Source: Hymenobacter sp. BRD67
GTDB lineage: Bacteria; Bacteroidota; Bacteroidia; Cytophagales; Hymenobacteraceae
Direction of reading: 5' to 3'
Assembly (NCBI RefSeq): GCF_013256425.1
Contig: NZ_CP053904.1
Location: 992,001 to 1,056,000, forward strand
Length of the DNA stretch: 64,000 bases
The position numbers and the translations under genes are program-made. This document shows, one piece after another, positions 1 to 10,013 of the stretch. A model generated the notes under the pieces. That model worked only from the letters and a program-made list of their open reading frames with translations. It searched no databases and had not been told where the DNA came from. The number at the start of each line of letters is the position of its first letter. The first letter of the stretch is position 1.

Positions 1-144
1 GCCGTAACTCGTGCAGATTACACAGTGGAGGTTGTACCTCCACTGCCGCGCCAGCGGCAAGGCGGGACCGCGCCGCTAGCTTCGTTCTACTACATCGTTC
101 TATGGGAGGCACAGCCTCCCCGAAAACCTGTCACGAGTTACGGC
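1..144. repeat. Inverted-repeat-bounded, multi-hairpin element (MITE-like)
   Basis: Bases 1-13 (GCCGTAACTCGTG) are the exact reverse complement of 132-144, so the segment is closed by 13-bp inverted termini. Inside are a 10-bp hairpin (23-32 with 36-45, loop TGT) and a 7-bp hairpin (104-110 with 114-120, loop ACA). No reading frame of note is present. It may continue left of the window. It could be a non-autonomous mobile repeat or a structured intergenic element; copies elsewhere in the genome would be needed to decide. Confidence 0.55.
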
Positions 145-174
145 TTCGCCTAAACTCGCGCCAGTGTGAGATAA

Positions 175-522
175 TTATTTAAATGTCACCTGGTTTATTA
201 CCCATTGCTGGTGAACTAACCAAAAAACTACCATCGGAAAGATTACAATCAGGAAAACTCCTGTTCTTGCGAAGGCACTAGGCCAAATATTCCACCTCAA
301 CATCCAGAGCAATAGAGTATATGCAATAGCTATCAATGCCACTAGCATAAATGGAAGAACAAAGCGCCCGAAGAAAGCAAAGCTTGCAGGCCCATCATTA
401 TCCCATTCCTGCCCTAGTATAATCTGCCTGTTTACTTCTAGAACAAGCAGACTAATAATCAAAAGGCAAGAAAGCAATGAAACGATGATTATCTGCACCA
501 AGCTTTTACGCAATGAATTCAT
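175..522 (-). CDS. Small hypothetical membrane protein
   Basis: A protein of about 115 residues from ATG at 522; an upstream in-frame ATG at 561 would add 13 charged residues before the first membrane segment and is less likely. Three hydrophobic segments are visible: near the N-terminus (VQIIIVSLLSCLLIISLLVL), in the middle (FVLPFMLVALIAIAYTLLLW) and near the C-terminus (TGVFLIVIFPMVVFWLV). I recognise no family. The gene is clearly more AT-rich than everything downstream and sits next to a repeat element, which fits recent acquisition or a lineage-specific gene (inference). It ends just inside the repeat-flanked region and is followed upstream by icd on the same strand. Confidence 0.55.
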   Translation of the reverse strand: MNSLRKSLVQIIIVSLLSCLLIISLLVLEVNRQIILGQEWDNDGPASFAFFGRFVLPFMLVALIAIAYTLLLWMLRWNIWPSAFARTGVFLIVIFPMVVFWLVHQQWVINQVTFK

Positions 523-597
523 ATTACGAAAGTCAAAACCCCGCGCCAGCCTTGCAGCCAACGCGGGGGTTATTAAAAATTGGCGATTGCCAAGCTA

Positions 598-1863
598 CTA
601 CATATTCTTGATAATCTCGTCGCCAAACTCGCTCGTTTTGAGCAGCGTAGCGCCTTCCATCTGACGCTCGAAGTCGTAGGTGACACGCTTGCTTTCGATG
701 GCGGCTTCGAGGCCCTTGTTGATAAGAGCGGCGGCTTCTTTCCAGCCCAGGTGTTCCAGCATCATCACGCCCGAGAGGATAACCGAGCCGGGGTTCACCT
801 TGTCCTGGTTGGCGTACTTGGGCGCGGTGCCGTGGGTAGCCTCGAAGATGGCGTGGCCGGTAACGTAGTTGATGTTGGCACCCGGCGCGATGCCGATACC
901 GCCCACGATGGCGGCCAGCGCGTCGGAGATGTAGTCGCCGTTCAGGTTCAGGGTAGCTACTACCGAATACTCGGCGGGGCGCAGCAAAATCTGCTGGAGG
1001 AAGGCGTCGGCGATGCTGTCCTTGATGATGAGCTTGCCCTGGTCCTGGGCTTGCTTTTGCAGGGCGTCGGCCACGGCCACGCCTTGCTTAGCCACGATTT
1101 TATCGTACTGCGCCCAGGTAAATACCTTGGCCCCAAACTCCTTCTCGGCCAGCTCGTAGCCCCAGGTTTTGAACGCGCCCTCGGTGAATTTCATGATGTT
1201 GCCCTTGTGCACCAGCGTTACCGACGGCAGCTTGTGCTCGAGGGCATACTTGATGGCGGCGCGCACGAGGCGCTCGGTGCCTTCCTTGCTCACCGGCTTG
1301 ATGCCAAACGACGACGACTCGGGGAAGCGAATCTTCTTCACGCCCATCTCATCCTGCAGGAATTCCAGCATCTTCTGGGCCTGCGGCGTGCCGTTCATGT
1401 ACTCGATGCCGGCATAGATGTCTTCCGTGTTTTCGCGGAAGATAACCATGTTGGTCAGCTCGGGGTGCTTCACGGGCGAGGGCACCCCGTCGTAGTAGCG
1501 CACGGGGCGCACGCAGGCGTACAAATCCAGCTCCTGCCGCAGGGCCACGTTCAGCGAGCGAATGCCGCCGCCTACCGGCGTTGTGAGCGGGCCTTTGATG
1601 CCTACCAGGTAGTCGCGGAAGGCTTCGAGCGTTTCAGCCGGCAGCCAGTTATTGAGTTGCTTAAAGGCTTTCTCACCGGCCAGCACTTCCTTCCACACCA
1701 GCTTCTTCTTGCCGCCGTAGGCTTTTTCTACCGCGGCATCGAATACGCGCTGCGAGGCCCGCCAGATGTCCGGACCCGTGCCGTCGCCCTCAATGTAGGG
1801 GATGGTCGGTTGGTCGGGTACAGTCAGCTTGCCATTCTTAATGGTGATTTTTTGCTCTGCCAT
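598..1863 (-). CDS. icd: Isocitrate dehydrogenase, NADP-dependent
   Basis: Converts isocitrate to 2-oxoglutarate and CO2 with NADP in the TCA cycle, cytoplasmic. The 421-residue length matches the bacterial homodimeric class (about 416). Visible signatures are the N-terminal [14 protein letters not shown] segment, the isocitrate-binding loop [13 protein letters not shown] with the phosphorylatable-type serine at S103, the metal/substrate segment [14 protein letters not shown], and the cofactor motif [13 protein letters not shown], where the Lys-Tyr pair is that of NADP-specific enzymes. A monocistronic layout is likely: a strong inverted repeat follows upstream (1950-2040), separating it from the M16 peptidase gene. 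Confidence 0.96.
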   Translation of the reverse strand: MAEQKITIKNGKLTVPDQPTIPYIEGDGTGPDIWRASQRVFDAAVEKAYGGKKKLVWKEVLAGEKAFKQLNNWLPAETLEAFRDYLVGIKGPLTTPVGGGIRSLNVALRQELDLYACVRPVRYYDGVPSPVKHPELTNMVIFRENTEDIYAGIEYMNGTPQAQKMLEFLQDEMGVKKIRFPESSSFGIKPVSKEGTERLVRAAIKYALEHKLPSVTLVHKGNIMKFTEGAFKTWGYELAEKEFGAKVFTWAQYDKIVAKQGVAVADALQKQAQDQGKLIIKDSIADAFLQQILLRPAEYSVVATLNLNGDYISDALAAIVGGIGIAPGANINYVTGHAIFEATHGTAPKYANQDKVNPGSVILSGVMMLEHLGWKEAAALINKGLEAAIESKRVTYDFERQMEGATLLKTSEFGDEIIKNM

Positions 1864-1949
1864 GAGGAAAAAGGTTGTCTAATATTCTGTTGTCAGGTTC
1901 AGGTGGGAAGTCTTGTTCGGTGCTAGTGTTGCCAGCGGCTAGCTCCGCT

Positions 1950-2040
1950 TATCATTGCAAGCCTGCGAAGCAATCGCACCAGAACGATGTCGTTCGGGTA
2001 TCGTTTCGGTGCGATTGCTTCGCGTTGCGCCCAATGACAG
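1950..2040. repeat. Intergenic inverted repeat (GAAGCAATCGC family)
   Basis: Bases 1965-1980 (GCGAAGCAATCGCACC) are the exact reverse complement of 2008-2023. The match continues outward imperfectly (TATCATTGCAAGC against TGTCATTGGGCGC read on the other strand). This fills most of the gap between the icd start and the end of the M16 gene. It resembles the TCATTGCGAGC...GAAGCAATCGC repeats seen between genes in many bacteria. It can form a long hairpin and may act as a transcription terminator or mRNA stabiliser (inference). Confidence 0.7.
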
Positions 2041-2056
2041 GCGGTATTCTTTGAAA

Positions 2057-5000
2057 TCAATACCCAAAAATCTCTTTCAGGGTAAGCTGTTCGACGGTGC
2101 CGTACTTGGCCAGCTCCTTGAAATTCAGCCGGTCTTTGGAGCCGATAACCAGTATAACCTGATTTTGCCCCTTGACCTTGGCCTGCTGAAATTTCTGCAA
2201 TTCGGCAAACGTCATGTTCTGGGTTTGGTCGTACACATCGCGGCGCACATCGTAGTCGAGGCCAAGGCGGCGGGCTCGTTCGTAACTGAGCAGCACACCC
2301 TCGTGGGTAATGCGGTCGGTGGCAATGCTGTTGCGGATGCTCTGCTTGGCAATGGCCAGGTTGGCGTCGGCCAGGGGCATATCAGTGAGCAGGCCTTCCA
2401 TGCCCGCCATTGCCTCGGGCAGCTTGTCGCTCTGGGTGCCGATGTAGCTGAGGATATAGTTCGAGCGGCCCGTCTTGTCGGCGTTCGCGTAGCGCGACAT
2501 GGCCGAATACGCCAGCGCCTTGCTCTCGCGCAAGTCCTGGAACACGATGCTGCCCATACCCCCGCCGAAATACTCGTTGTAGAGCGCCACCGTGGGCACA
2601 AGCGTGCGGTCGTAGATGTCGCCTTTGGTCAGGAACAGGATTTCGGCCTGCACCATGTTGTAGTCAACCCAGTAGACTTTTTTGTCTTTCAAAGGCTGCT
2701 CGGCGAAGTCTTTGGGCGCAGGAAGAGGTTTGAGGGTAGCAGGAGTATGATGATTCATTGCTACCAATTCGAGAATACCCCAACCGCCTGATGGAGATGG
2801 AGGAGTTGGCCTTGGTTGTGAAGAGCTTCCACCAACCTTATTCGATGCATCTATAGTAACTTTTGTTATTTCACGCGGTCCATAATAAAGCACACGATGC
2901 TGATACGTAGGCAGGCTTTTGAGCAAAGCAGTCAGCTGCTCTGGCTTCAGCGCTTTCAGTTGCGCCTCGGGCACATTATTGGTAAACGGGTTGCGCGGCC
3001 CATACTTGGCATAATTCAGCATGGCCTGATTCAGAATCACTGCCTTGTTGAGCTTGGCATCCTGGCGTTGCTTCAAAATGCCGGCCACCTGGTTTTTGAG
3101 GGCCGCCGCGTCGGGGCGCGGGTTGTTGAGCAACTGCTCAAACAGCTGCATGGCCGGCTCTAGGTTGCTATCGAGCCCGCTGAGGCTGATGAGCACCCGG
3201 TCCTGGCTGCTGCTGACGGCAAACGAGCAGCCCAGCTTGTAAAACTCCTGCTGCAATTGCGCCGCCGAGTACTGGCCGGTGCCCAGGTACTGGATATAGT
3301 CGGTGGCTACGTCGAGCAGCGGGTTATTATTATTGCCCAGGTCTATGGCGTAGAACAGGCTGAATAATCCGTTTTCGCTATTCTTGGTGTAGTACAGCGG
3401 CAGGCCGGGCTTAATTTCAGCCGTCTGGATATCCTTCTTGTAATCCACAAACACCGGCTTCAGCTCGGTGCTGGGCAGCTTCGATATCTCTGTATAGTAG
3501 GCCGAAGCCGCGTCGCGGTTGGCGGGCACGGGCGTGATGGCCGGCTTTACCACTTTCACCTTGTTGGGGTCCTGGCCGATGCGCTTAAATACGGTTACGT
3601 AGTTCTGACCGTAGTTATCGTTGGCAAACTTGATGATTTCGGCCTTGGTGATGGTGGCGAAATCCTCGTTTTGCTTGAGGTAGTCGGCCCAGCTCACGCG
3701 CTCGATAAACGACTCATAGAGCGCTGAGGCGCGGGCCTCGTTGCTTTCGTAGCTCTTGGTGCGCGTCAGCTTATCGTTGTTGATGATGGCCGGAATGAGC
3801 CAGTCGGGGAAGTCGCCGCGCTTTACCTTCTCAATCTCAGCCAGTAGTAGCGTACGCACCTCTTCCAGCTTCTGGCCCTGGCGCGGCGTGCCGTAGAGCA
3901 CATGCGTCGAGTAGTCGTCGTTGAGGTCGGCAAAAGTGGCCGAGTTCAGCACCTTCTGCTGCTGGTTCAGGTCGAGGTCAACGAGGCCGGCCTGGCCGTT
4001 AGTAAGGATTTTGTCCAGCATCCGCAGGCGCAGGGCGTCGCGGGTGGCTTTGCCGGGCAGGCGGTAGCCCAGCATCACGTTTTCCGACTGCGGCCCGATT
4101 ACCTCCTTCACGATGGGCGCAGTTATCGGCTGCTCTACCGGCGAGACGAATGTCGGTACTGGCTTGCTCTTCAGCCCGCCAAAATACTTGTCAATCAGCC
4201 GGATTGTCTGGTCGTAGTCCAAATCGCCGCTCAGACAAAGCGCGATATTGTTCGGCACGTAATACTGGCCGAAGTATTTCTTAATCTCGGTTATCGACGG
4301 ATTTTGCAGGTGCTCAATCGTGCCGATGGTGGTTTGGGTGCCGTACGGATGAGTAGGGTAGAGGCTGGCGTTCAGCGCCTCAAACTCCTTGTTGAAGTCG
4401 GAGTCCAAACCCCGGTTCTTCTCCTCGTACACCGCCTCCAGCTCGGTATGAAACAGGCGCGGCACCATTTCCTGAAAGCGCTCGCTTTGCACGGCCGCCC
4501 ACTTTTCGAGCTGGTTGCTCGGGATATCTTCTTGATAAACAGTCTCTTCGTTCGACGTGTGCGCATTGGAGCCCTTCGAGCCGATGCTGCCCATCAGCTT
4601 GTCGTACTCGTTGGGCACCGCGTAGCGCGCCGCCACCCCCGAAATAGAGTCAATCTGGTGGTAGGTGCGCTTGCGGGCCACTGGGTCGTTGCGCTCGCCG
4701 CGGTACGTTTCGTACAGTGCCTCAATCTTATCCAGCTCCGGCTTTTCCTTGCTCCAGTCTTTGGTGCCGAGCCGCGAAGTACCCTTAAACACCATGTGCT
4801 CGAGGTAATGCGCCAGGCCGGTAGCCGTAGCCGGGTCGTTTTTGGAGCCGGCCCGCACGGCTACATAAGTCTGGATGCGCGGCGCGTTCTTATAATCGGA
4901 AAGGTAGACCGTGAGGCCATTATCGAGCTTGTACACGCGCACCCCAAGCGGGTCGTTGGGCGCGGTTTCGTAGCGGTACTCCTTGGGGGCCGTCGGCACC

Positions 5001-5110
5001 GAAGCCGGAGCAACAGCCGCAGCCATCACGGCAGGCTTGCTCGATTGACACTGGGTGGTCAGGCCCAGCGCTGCCAGGGCAGGCAGCAGAAGCAGCAACG
5101 GTCTTTTCAC
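2057..5110 (-). CDS. M16 family zinc metallopeptidase (two-domain, exported)
   Basis: An inverzincin peptidase of about 1,017 residues, probably periplasmic or anchored to a membrane. The inverted zinc motif HxxEH is at about H101-E104-H105 (GLAHYLEHMVFKG), with a downstream acidic cluster (EAVYEEKNRG) supplying the further ligand. The second half carries the inactive M16 repeat, a usual arrangement. I prefer the GTG start at 5110: it gives a clean signal sequence (VKRPLLLLLPALAALGLTTQC), and a TACCTTTG -7 element (5151-5158) lies between it and the ATGs at 5194 and 5167. The cysteine in LTTQC could be lipidated, but the lipobox is not canonical. Around 2741-2835 an AT-richer in-frame stretch encodes a Pro/Ser/Gly-rich linker that looks inserted between the halves. 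Confidence 0.88.
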   Translation of the reverse strand: MKRPLLLLLPALAALGLTTQCQSSKPAVMAAAVAPASVPTAPKEYRYETAPNDPLGVRVYKLDNGLTVYLSDYKNAPRIQTYVAVRAGSKNDPATATGLAHYLEHMVFKGTSRLGTKDWSKEKPELDKIEALYETYRGERNDPVARKRTYHQIDSISGVAARYAVPNEYDKLMGSIGSKGSNAHTSNEETVYQEDIPSNQLEKWAAVQSERFQEMVPRLFHTELEAVYEEKNRGLDSDFNKEFEALNASLYPTHPYGTQTTIGTIEHLQNPSITEIKKYFGQYYVPNNIALCLSGDLDYDQTIRLIDKYFGGLKSKPVPTFVSPVEQPITAPIVKEVIGPQSENVMLGYRLPGKATRDALRLRMLDKILTNGQAGLVDLDLNQQQKVLNSATFADLNDDYSTHVLYGTPRQGQKLEEVRTLLLAEIEKVKRGDFPDWLIPAIINNDKLTRTKSYESNEARASALYESFIERVSWADYLKQNEDFATITKAEIIKFANDNYGQNYVTVFKRIGQDPNKVKVVKPAITPVPANRDAASAYYTEISKLPSTELKPVFVDYKKDIQTAEIKPGLPLYYTKNSENGLFSLFYAIDLGNNNNPLLDVATDYIQYLGTGQYSAAQLQQEFYKLGCSFAVSSSQDRVLISLSGLDSNLEPAMQLFEQLLNNPRPDAAALKNQVAGILKQRQDAKLNKAVILNQAMLNYAKYGPRNPFTNNVPEAQLKALKPEQLTALLKSLPTYQHRVLYYGPREITKVTIDASNKVGGSSSQPRPTPPSPSGGWGILELVAMNHHTPATLKPLPAPKDFAEQPLKDKKVYWVDYNMVQAEILFLTKGDIYDRTLVPTVALYNEYFGGGMGSIVFQDLRESKALAYSAMSRYANADKTGRSNYILSYIGTQSDKLPEAMAGMEGLLTDMPLADANLAIAKQSIRNSIATDRITHEGVLLSYERARRLGLDYDVRRDVYDQTQNMTFAELQKFQQAKVKGQNQVILVIGSKDRLNFKELAKYGTVEQLTLKEIFGY

Positions 5111-5150
5111 AAACTTACCAGTCAGAGCGCGGGCGATTTTAATAGGGGCA

Positions 5151-5158
5151 CAAAGGTA
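5151..5158 (-). promoter_or_regulatory. Bacteroidota -7 promoter element for the M16 gene
   Basis: On the minus strand this reads TACCTTTG, an exact match to the Bacteroidota -7 consensus TAnnTTTG. It lies about 40 bp upstream of the GTG at 5110 and downstream of two in-frame ATGs, so it decides the start choice. No clear -33 TTTG was seen at the usual spacing. Confidence 0.5.
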
Positions 5159-5337
5159 GAAGTTCATGCGGGGAATAAAAAACAAAAATTTCACTTGCGC
5201 AGTGTTACTATTCGAGTATTGTCTTGGTCATTATCAGCTTAAAAGACACGTATTTGCAGCCGAAGTACTAGCCGGGTAAAGTAAACCAGCTGCTGCTGCG
5301 TCTGGCAGAGGAGCACTTTCCCAAGTCTTCCTTTCTT

Positions 5338-6156
5338 ATGGCTCAGACAGTTTTTATTACCGGCACTTCAACCGGCATCGGCGCGTCCGCCGTTCGGCTT
5401 TTCGCTGCGCATGGCTGGCAGGTAGCAGCTACTATGCGCAACCCCGCCGATGCTAAGTTTGAGGGCCTGGCCGGCGTGCGGGTATATGCGCTCGACGTAA
5501 CTAATGCGGCTTCCGTGAAGCAGGCAGTAGCGCAGGCCCAGCACGATTTTGGCCGCCTCGATGTGCTTGTCAACAATGCTGGCTATGGCCTCGTGGGGCC
5601 TTTCGAAACCGCGACTGAAGCCCAAATTCAGCAGCAGTTTGCCACCAATATGTTTGGCGTATTTGCCGTGACGCAGGCGGTGCTGCCGGCCATGCGGGCG
5701 CAGCAGGCAGGCACTATCATTACTATTACTTCGGTGGGCGGGCGTACTGCTTTTCCCATGAATTCACTTTATCACGCTACCAAGTTCGGGCTCGATGGCT
5801 TTTCGGAGTCGCTCTGGTACGAGCTCGCTCCCTTCGGAATTCAGGTGAAAGTAGTAGCGCCGGGCGGCGTGGCTACCGACTTTGCCGGCCGCTCCCTGCA
5901 GATGACTGCCGACCCCGCTGACCAAGCCAACCCCTACGCCGGGCAGATGCGTGCCGTGCTCGACGCCTTTGGCAGCCGCGGCGGAGCCGCCTCGCAGCCC
6001 GAGCAGATTGCCGCCGTTATCTACGAGGCTGCCACCGACGGTAAATCGCAGCTTCGCTACATTGCCGGGGCCGATGCCCAGGGGTTATTGGGGGCAAAGG
6101 CCCAGATGGCCGAAGCCGATTTTATGAGAATGATTCAGCAAAATTTCGGGGTGTAA
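5338..6156 (+). CDS. SDR family oxidoreductase
   Basis: A classical short-chain dehydrogenase/reductase of 272 residues, NAD(P)(H)-dependent, cytoplasmic; substrate unknown. The Rossmann glycine motif is TGTSTGIG (residues 8-15), the structural NNAG is present (LVNNAGYG), and the catalytic pair is Tyr145-Lys149 (YHATK) with an upstream serine in the ITSVGG segment. The C-terminal half (VVAPGGVATDF onward) resembles oxidoreductases often annotated as acting on retinol-like or ketone substrates, but nothing fixes the substrate. It is transcribed convergently with the helicase gene, sharing the hairpin at 6163-6234. Confidence 0.92.
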   Translation: MAQTVFITGTSTGIGASAVRLFAAHGWQVAATMRNPADAKFEGLAGVRVYALDVTNAASVKQAVAQAQHDFGRLDVLVNNAGYGLVGPFETATEAQIQQQFATNMFGVFAVTQAVLPAMRAQQAGTIITITSVGGRTAFPMNSLYHATKFGLDGFSESLWYELAPFGIQVKVVAPGGVATDFAGRSLQMTADPADQANPYAGQMRAVLDAFGSRGGAASQPEQIAAVIYEAATDGKSQLRYIAGADAQGLLGAKAQMAEADFMRMIQQNFGV

Positions 6157-6162
6157 AAAGAC

Positions 6163-6234
6163 GGCGCCATAAGCAAAGCCTTCGCCCATGCGGCTGATAA
6201 AGCAAGCATGAGCGAAGGCTTTGCTTATGGCGCC
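6163..6234. terminator. Bidirectional terminator-like hairpin between convergent genes
   Basis: A perfect 23-bp inverted repeat: 6163-6185 pairs with 6212-6234 (GGCGCCATAAGCAAAGCC...), with a 26-nt loop. It lies 6 bp after the SDR stop and 7 bp before the helicase stop on the other strand, a position that suits termination in both directions. There is no strong T-run, so it might also be an intergenic repeat. Confidence 0.65.
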
Positions 6235-6241
6235 AACGTGG

Positions 6242-7900
<1,659 letters not shown>

Positions 7901-7972
7901 AGGTTCAGCGAATGAAGTGAATAAAAGGGGCTGACCTTCTGCTTCCTGGTCAGCAAACCGCTTGATTTAGAA

Positions 7973-7980
7973 CAAAGGTA
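7973..7980 (-). promoter_or_regulatory. -7 promoter element for the DEAD-box helicase
   Basis: Reads TACCTTTG on the minus strand, an exact TAnnTTTG match, leaving a 5' leader of roughly 65 nt. The divergent methyltransferase gene has a near match, TACCTTCG, at 8007-8014 on the plus strand, only 5 bp before its ATG, so that message would be almost leaderless. Confidence 0.5.
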
Positions 7981-8019
7981 AGCCAGATAAGTGCCCGGCT
8001 GGCGGCTACCTTCGCGGGC

Positions 8020-8760
8020 ATGTCCCTCGACCGATTTTCCACTCAAGCCGCGCAGTACGCCCGCTACCGCATTGACTATCCGGCCGAACTATACGACTGG
8101 CTTTTGCCGCAGGTACCCAACCGCCTGTGCGCCTGGGACTGCGCCACCGGCAACGGCCAGGTGGCCGTGGTGCTGGCCCGGTACTTTCGCGATGTCGAGG
8201 CTACCGACCTCAGTGCCAGCCAGCTGGCCGAGGCCACCGAGCGGCCGAATATACACTACCAGGTAGCCACGGCTGAGCATACGCCTTTTCCCGACGACCA
8301 CTTCGACCTCATTACCGTGGCACAGGCCGTGCATTGGTTCGACCAGGAGGCCTACCACCGCGAGGTGCGCCGCGTGGCCGGGCCGGGTACCGTGCTGGCC
8401 GAGTGGGGATACGGCCTGGGCCAGACCGGCGAGCCGGCGCTGGACGCCCTCATCCGGCGCTTTCACGACGAAACCATTGGGCCGTACTGGGATGCCAACC
8501 GCTGGCACGTGCTGGACGAGTATGCGCGGCTGCCTTTTCCGTTTGCGCGGGTGCGTAAGGCGCATTTTCCGGTGCGGCGGCAGTGGTCGGCGGCCTGGTA
8601 CCTCGACTACCTGCGCACGTGGTCGGCGGTGGCCAACTACGCCCGGCAGCATGCCGGGGCCGATGCCGTGCTGCTGGTGGCCGATGAGCTAACCCAGCTA
8701 TGGGGCGAAGGCGAGCGTGAGGTAGTTTTTCAGGTGTTTGCGCGGGCAGGGGTAATATAG
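8020..8760 (+). CDS. Class I SAM-dependent methyltransferase
   Basis: A 246-residue small-molecule-type methyltransferase, cytoplasmic. SAM-binding motif I is visible as WDCATGNGQVAVVLA, followed by the acidic end of strand 2 (VEATDLSASQLAEA) and the post-motif FDLITVAQAVHWFD, the pattern of the methyltransferase type 11 group. The N-terminal FSTQAAQYARYRIDYP is typical of the trans-aconitate-type branch of small methyltransferases. Substrate not determinable. Its start lies a few bases after a TACCTTCG promoter element. The next gene, a CoA-transferase, begins 68 bp downstream on the same strand. Confidence 0.9.
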   Translation: MSLDRFSTQAAQYARYRIDYPAELYDWLLPQVPNRLCAWDCATGNGQVAVVLARYFRDVEATDLSASQLAEATERPNIHYQVATAEHTPFPDDHFDLITVAQAVHWFDQEAYHREVRRVAGPGTVLAEWGYGLGQTGEPALDALIRRFHDETIGPYWDANRWHVLDEYARLPFPFARVRKAHFPVRRQWSAAWYLDYLRTWSAVANYARQHAGADAVLLVADELTQLWGEGEREVVFQVFARAGVI

Positions 8761-8828
8761 ATTTTTGTTAATATGTAATGCCGGTAGGCTGCTCAGCGAT
8801 GTAGCCAGCGGAATTAACCAACTAAAAG

Positions 8829-9958
8829 ATGTCCGCCAACTTACCCTTTGCCGGCTTGCGCGTGCTGGAGCTGGCTGCTGTGCTGGCCGGCCCGCAGGTA
8901 GGCCAGTTTTTTGCCGAGCTGGGGGCCGATGTGCTAAAAGTAGAGCCGCCTGCCGGCGACGTGACCCGGAGCTGGCGCACGCCCGGCGACGACCCAGATA
9001 GCTCGGTATCGGCTTATTTTGCGGCATCTAACTGGGGCAAAACATCCATAGTGCTCGACCTCACGCAGCCCGCCGCGCAGGCCGAGCTGCACCGGCTGGC
9101 GGCGGCGGCCGATGTGCTTATTGCCAGCTACAAGCCCGGCGACGCCGAAAAATTCGGACTCACGTACGCCGCGCTGGCGGCCGCCAATCCGCGGCTCATC
9201 TACGCCCACCTCACGGGCTATGGGCCGGCCAGCCCGCGCGTGGGCTACGACGCCGTGCTCCAGGCCGAAACCGGCTTCATGCACCTGAACGCGGCCAGCC
9301 CAGCCGACCCGCCCCAGAAAATGCCGGTGGCACTCATCGACCTGCTGGCCGCCCACCAGCTCAAAGAGGGTATTCTGACAGCGCTTTACCAGCGCGAGAA
9401 AACCGGCCGGGGGCGCTCATGGAGGTAAGCCTGCTGGATAGTGCGCTGGCCTCGCTGGCCAACCAGGGCGCTACCTGGCTGGTAACCGGCCACGACCCGG
9501 TGCCGCTGGGCTCGGGCCACCCCGGCATTGTGCCCTACGGCACCGTATACCGCGCCGCCGATGGCCAGCGCCTGGTGCTGGCTGTGGGCACCGATGCGCA
9601 GTTTCGGCAGCTGTGCCTGGTGCTGATGCGCCCCCATTGGGCCAATGAGCCGCGCTTTAGCACCAACCCGGCGCGGGTACGCCACCGCACGGCACTCGAA
9701 GAGCTGCTGCTAGTGCGCATTGCCGAGCTAAATGGCACGGCGCTGCTGCATGAGCTGGCCCGGCTGGGCGTGCCAGCCGGGGCCGTGCGCTCGGTAGGCG
9801 AAACCCTGAGCCAAGAGGCAGCCCAGGCGATGCTATTAGCGCCGGGGCCGGCGCATTTTCCCTATGCGGGGGTGCGTACGGTGGCTTTTCGCAGCTCGGC
9901 CTGGCCAGTGGTAGCGGCGCTTAGCGTGCCGCCAGTGCTGGGGGCTGGTTCAGCGTAA
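8829..9958 (+). CDS. CaiB/BaiF family (class III) CoA-transferase, frameshifted
   Basis: Transfers CoA between a CoA thioester and a free acid. The reading frame breaks at about 9415: the first part ends soon after REKTGRG and the second starts in another frame at MEVSLLDSALASLANQG. Adding one G to the GGGGG run gives continuous GRGALMEVSLLDS and 376 residues, normal for the family. Visible features are the N-terminal FAGLRVLELAAVLAGPQVGQFFAELGADV segment (split here as FAGLRVLELAAVLAGP and VGQFFAELGADV), the GYGPASPRVGYD segment and the presumed catalytic aspartate in ALIDLLAAHQ. The break is probably an assembly indel, though a real frameshift cannot be excluded. Confidence 0.88.
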
Positions 9959-10013
9959 GCTCGGCGGTGCAACACCCGGCTAGCCTTTGCCGTTGAGGCA
10001 GTTTTACTGTTGC

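Noticed and set aside
580..1926. Long plus-strand open frame opposite icd
   Set aside because: It is the antisense shadow of isocitrate dehydrogenase in GC-rich DNA; no recognisable domain and no promoter.
3902..5242. 446-codon plus-strand frame opposite the M16 gene
   Set aside because: Shadow of the peptidase coding strand; composition is that of a mirrored frame and no motif is visible.
9411..9428. Programmed frameshift in the CoA-transferase
   Set aside because: No slippery heptamer with a downstream stem was found, and fourteen similar breaks in the window point to sequencing error.
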